Shown here: one piece after another, positions 5,624 to 5,801 of the stretch | Layout of the letters: each line of letters begins with the position of its first letter | Numbering within the stretch: the stretch's first letter is position 1 | Assembly: GCA_031272615.1 (NCBI GenBank) | Contig: JAISTL010000244.1 | Span: 1 to 5,801, forward strand | Source: Methylobacteriaceae bacterium | GTDB lineage: Bacteria; Pseudomonadota; Alphaproteobacteria; Rhizobiales; Beijerinckiaceae | DNA: 5,801 nt | Direction: 5' to 3' | The notes under the pieces: model-generated | Told to the model about the DNA's origin: nothing | Databases searched by the model: none | What the model saw: the letters and a program-made list of their open reading frames with translations, nothing else | Translations under genes and position numbers: made by a program

Positions 5624-5801
5624 GATGCAAAATCCCTTTGGGAAGAAAGGTAACAGGCCGGTCCCTCTTACATCACCCGCTGCCTCGAGGGCAATGTGAA
5701 AATTGGAAACCCGGCATGCGGAAAACACAGTGGGCGGTTGAAAAGTCAAGATGTTGGATGTAAGTCATTCAGCGAGATCATTTTCACGCAGCATAATTTA
5801 G

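Noticed and set aside
5721..5749. TTGACT (minus strand, 5744..5749) as a -35 element for the glutaredoxin gene.
   Set aside because: At 16-18 base spacing the -10 position reads GTTTTC or TGTTTT, too poor a match to call a promoter.
5751..5801. 16-codon plus-strand frame ending in TAG exactly at the window edge.
   Set aside because: It has no ribosome site, no recognisable sequence and a length expected by chance.

Overview
The window (about 60% G+C by eye) reads as a chromosomal fragment of an alphaproteobacterium. The main evidence is the 850-codon gene at 1080..3632, which fits the TIGR02302 (DUF4175-like) family found mainly in Alphaproteobacteria. It sits beside an LptM-type lipoprotein gene and lysA, a neighbourhood I recall from other alphaproteobacteria. 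TGA is an ordinary stop codon here: it ends lysA (3768..3770), the TIGR02302 gene (1080..1082) and the glutaredoxin gene (5303..5305).

Every gene I can support lies on the minus strand. In transcription order, right to left:
- a 178-base untranslated leader (5624..5801) with no gene I can recognise;
- a CGFS-type monothiol glutaredoxin (5303..5623) with an in-frame TGA at its active-site cysteine;
- the small lipoprotein lptM (5044..5265);
- lysA (3768..5042), one base after the lptM stop;
- a 135-base gap with a possible promoter;
- the TIGR02302 membrane/coiled-coil protein;
- a PduO-type cobalamin adenosyltransferase (431..1018);
- a probable Rho-independent terminator (346..391);
- the first 72 codons of an RpiR/MurR-family regulator that runs off the left edge.

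The functions are envelope and metabolic housekeeping: LptM assists outer-membrane LPS translocon assembly, LysA makes lysine from the peptidoglycan precursor meso-diaminopimelate, the TIGR02302 protein is an inner-membrane protein of unknown function, and PduO makes adenosylcobalamin. The glutaredoxin family handles Fe-S clusters.

The one outstanding observation is in the glutaredoxin gene. Its reading frame is intact and well conserved on both sides of a TGA that falls exactly on the Cys codon of the CGFS motif. A hand fold puts a stem-loop directly on and after that TGA. The most economical reading is a selenocysteine-containing (UGFS) monothiol glutaredoxin. A point nonsense mutation or a sequencing error is the main alternative.
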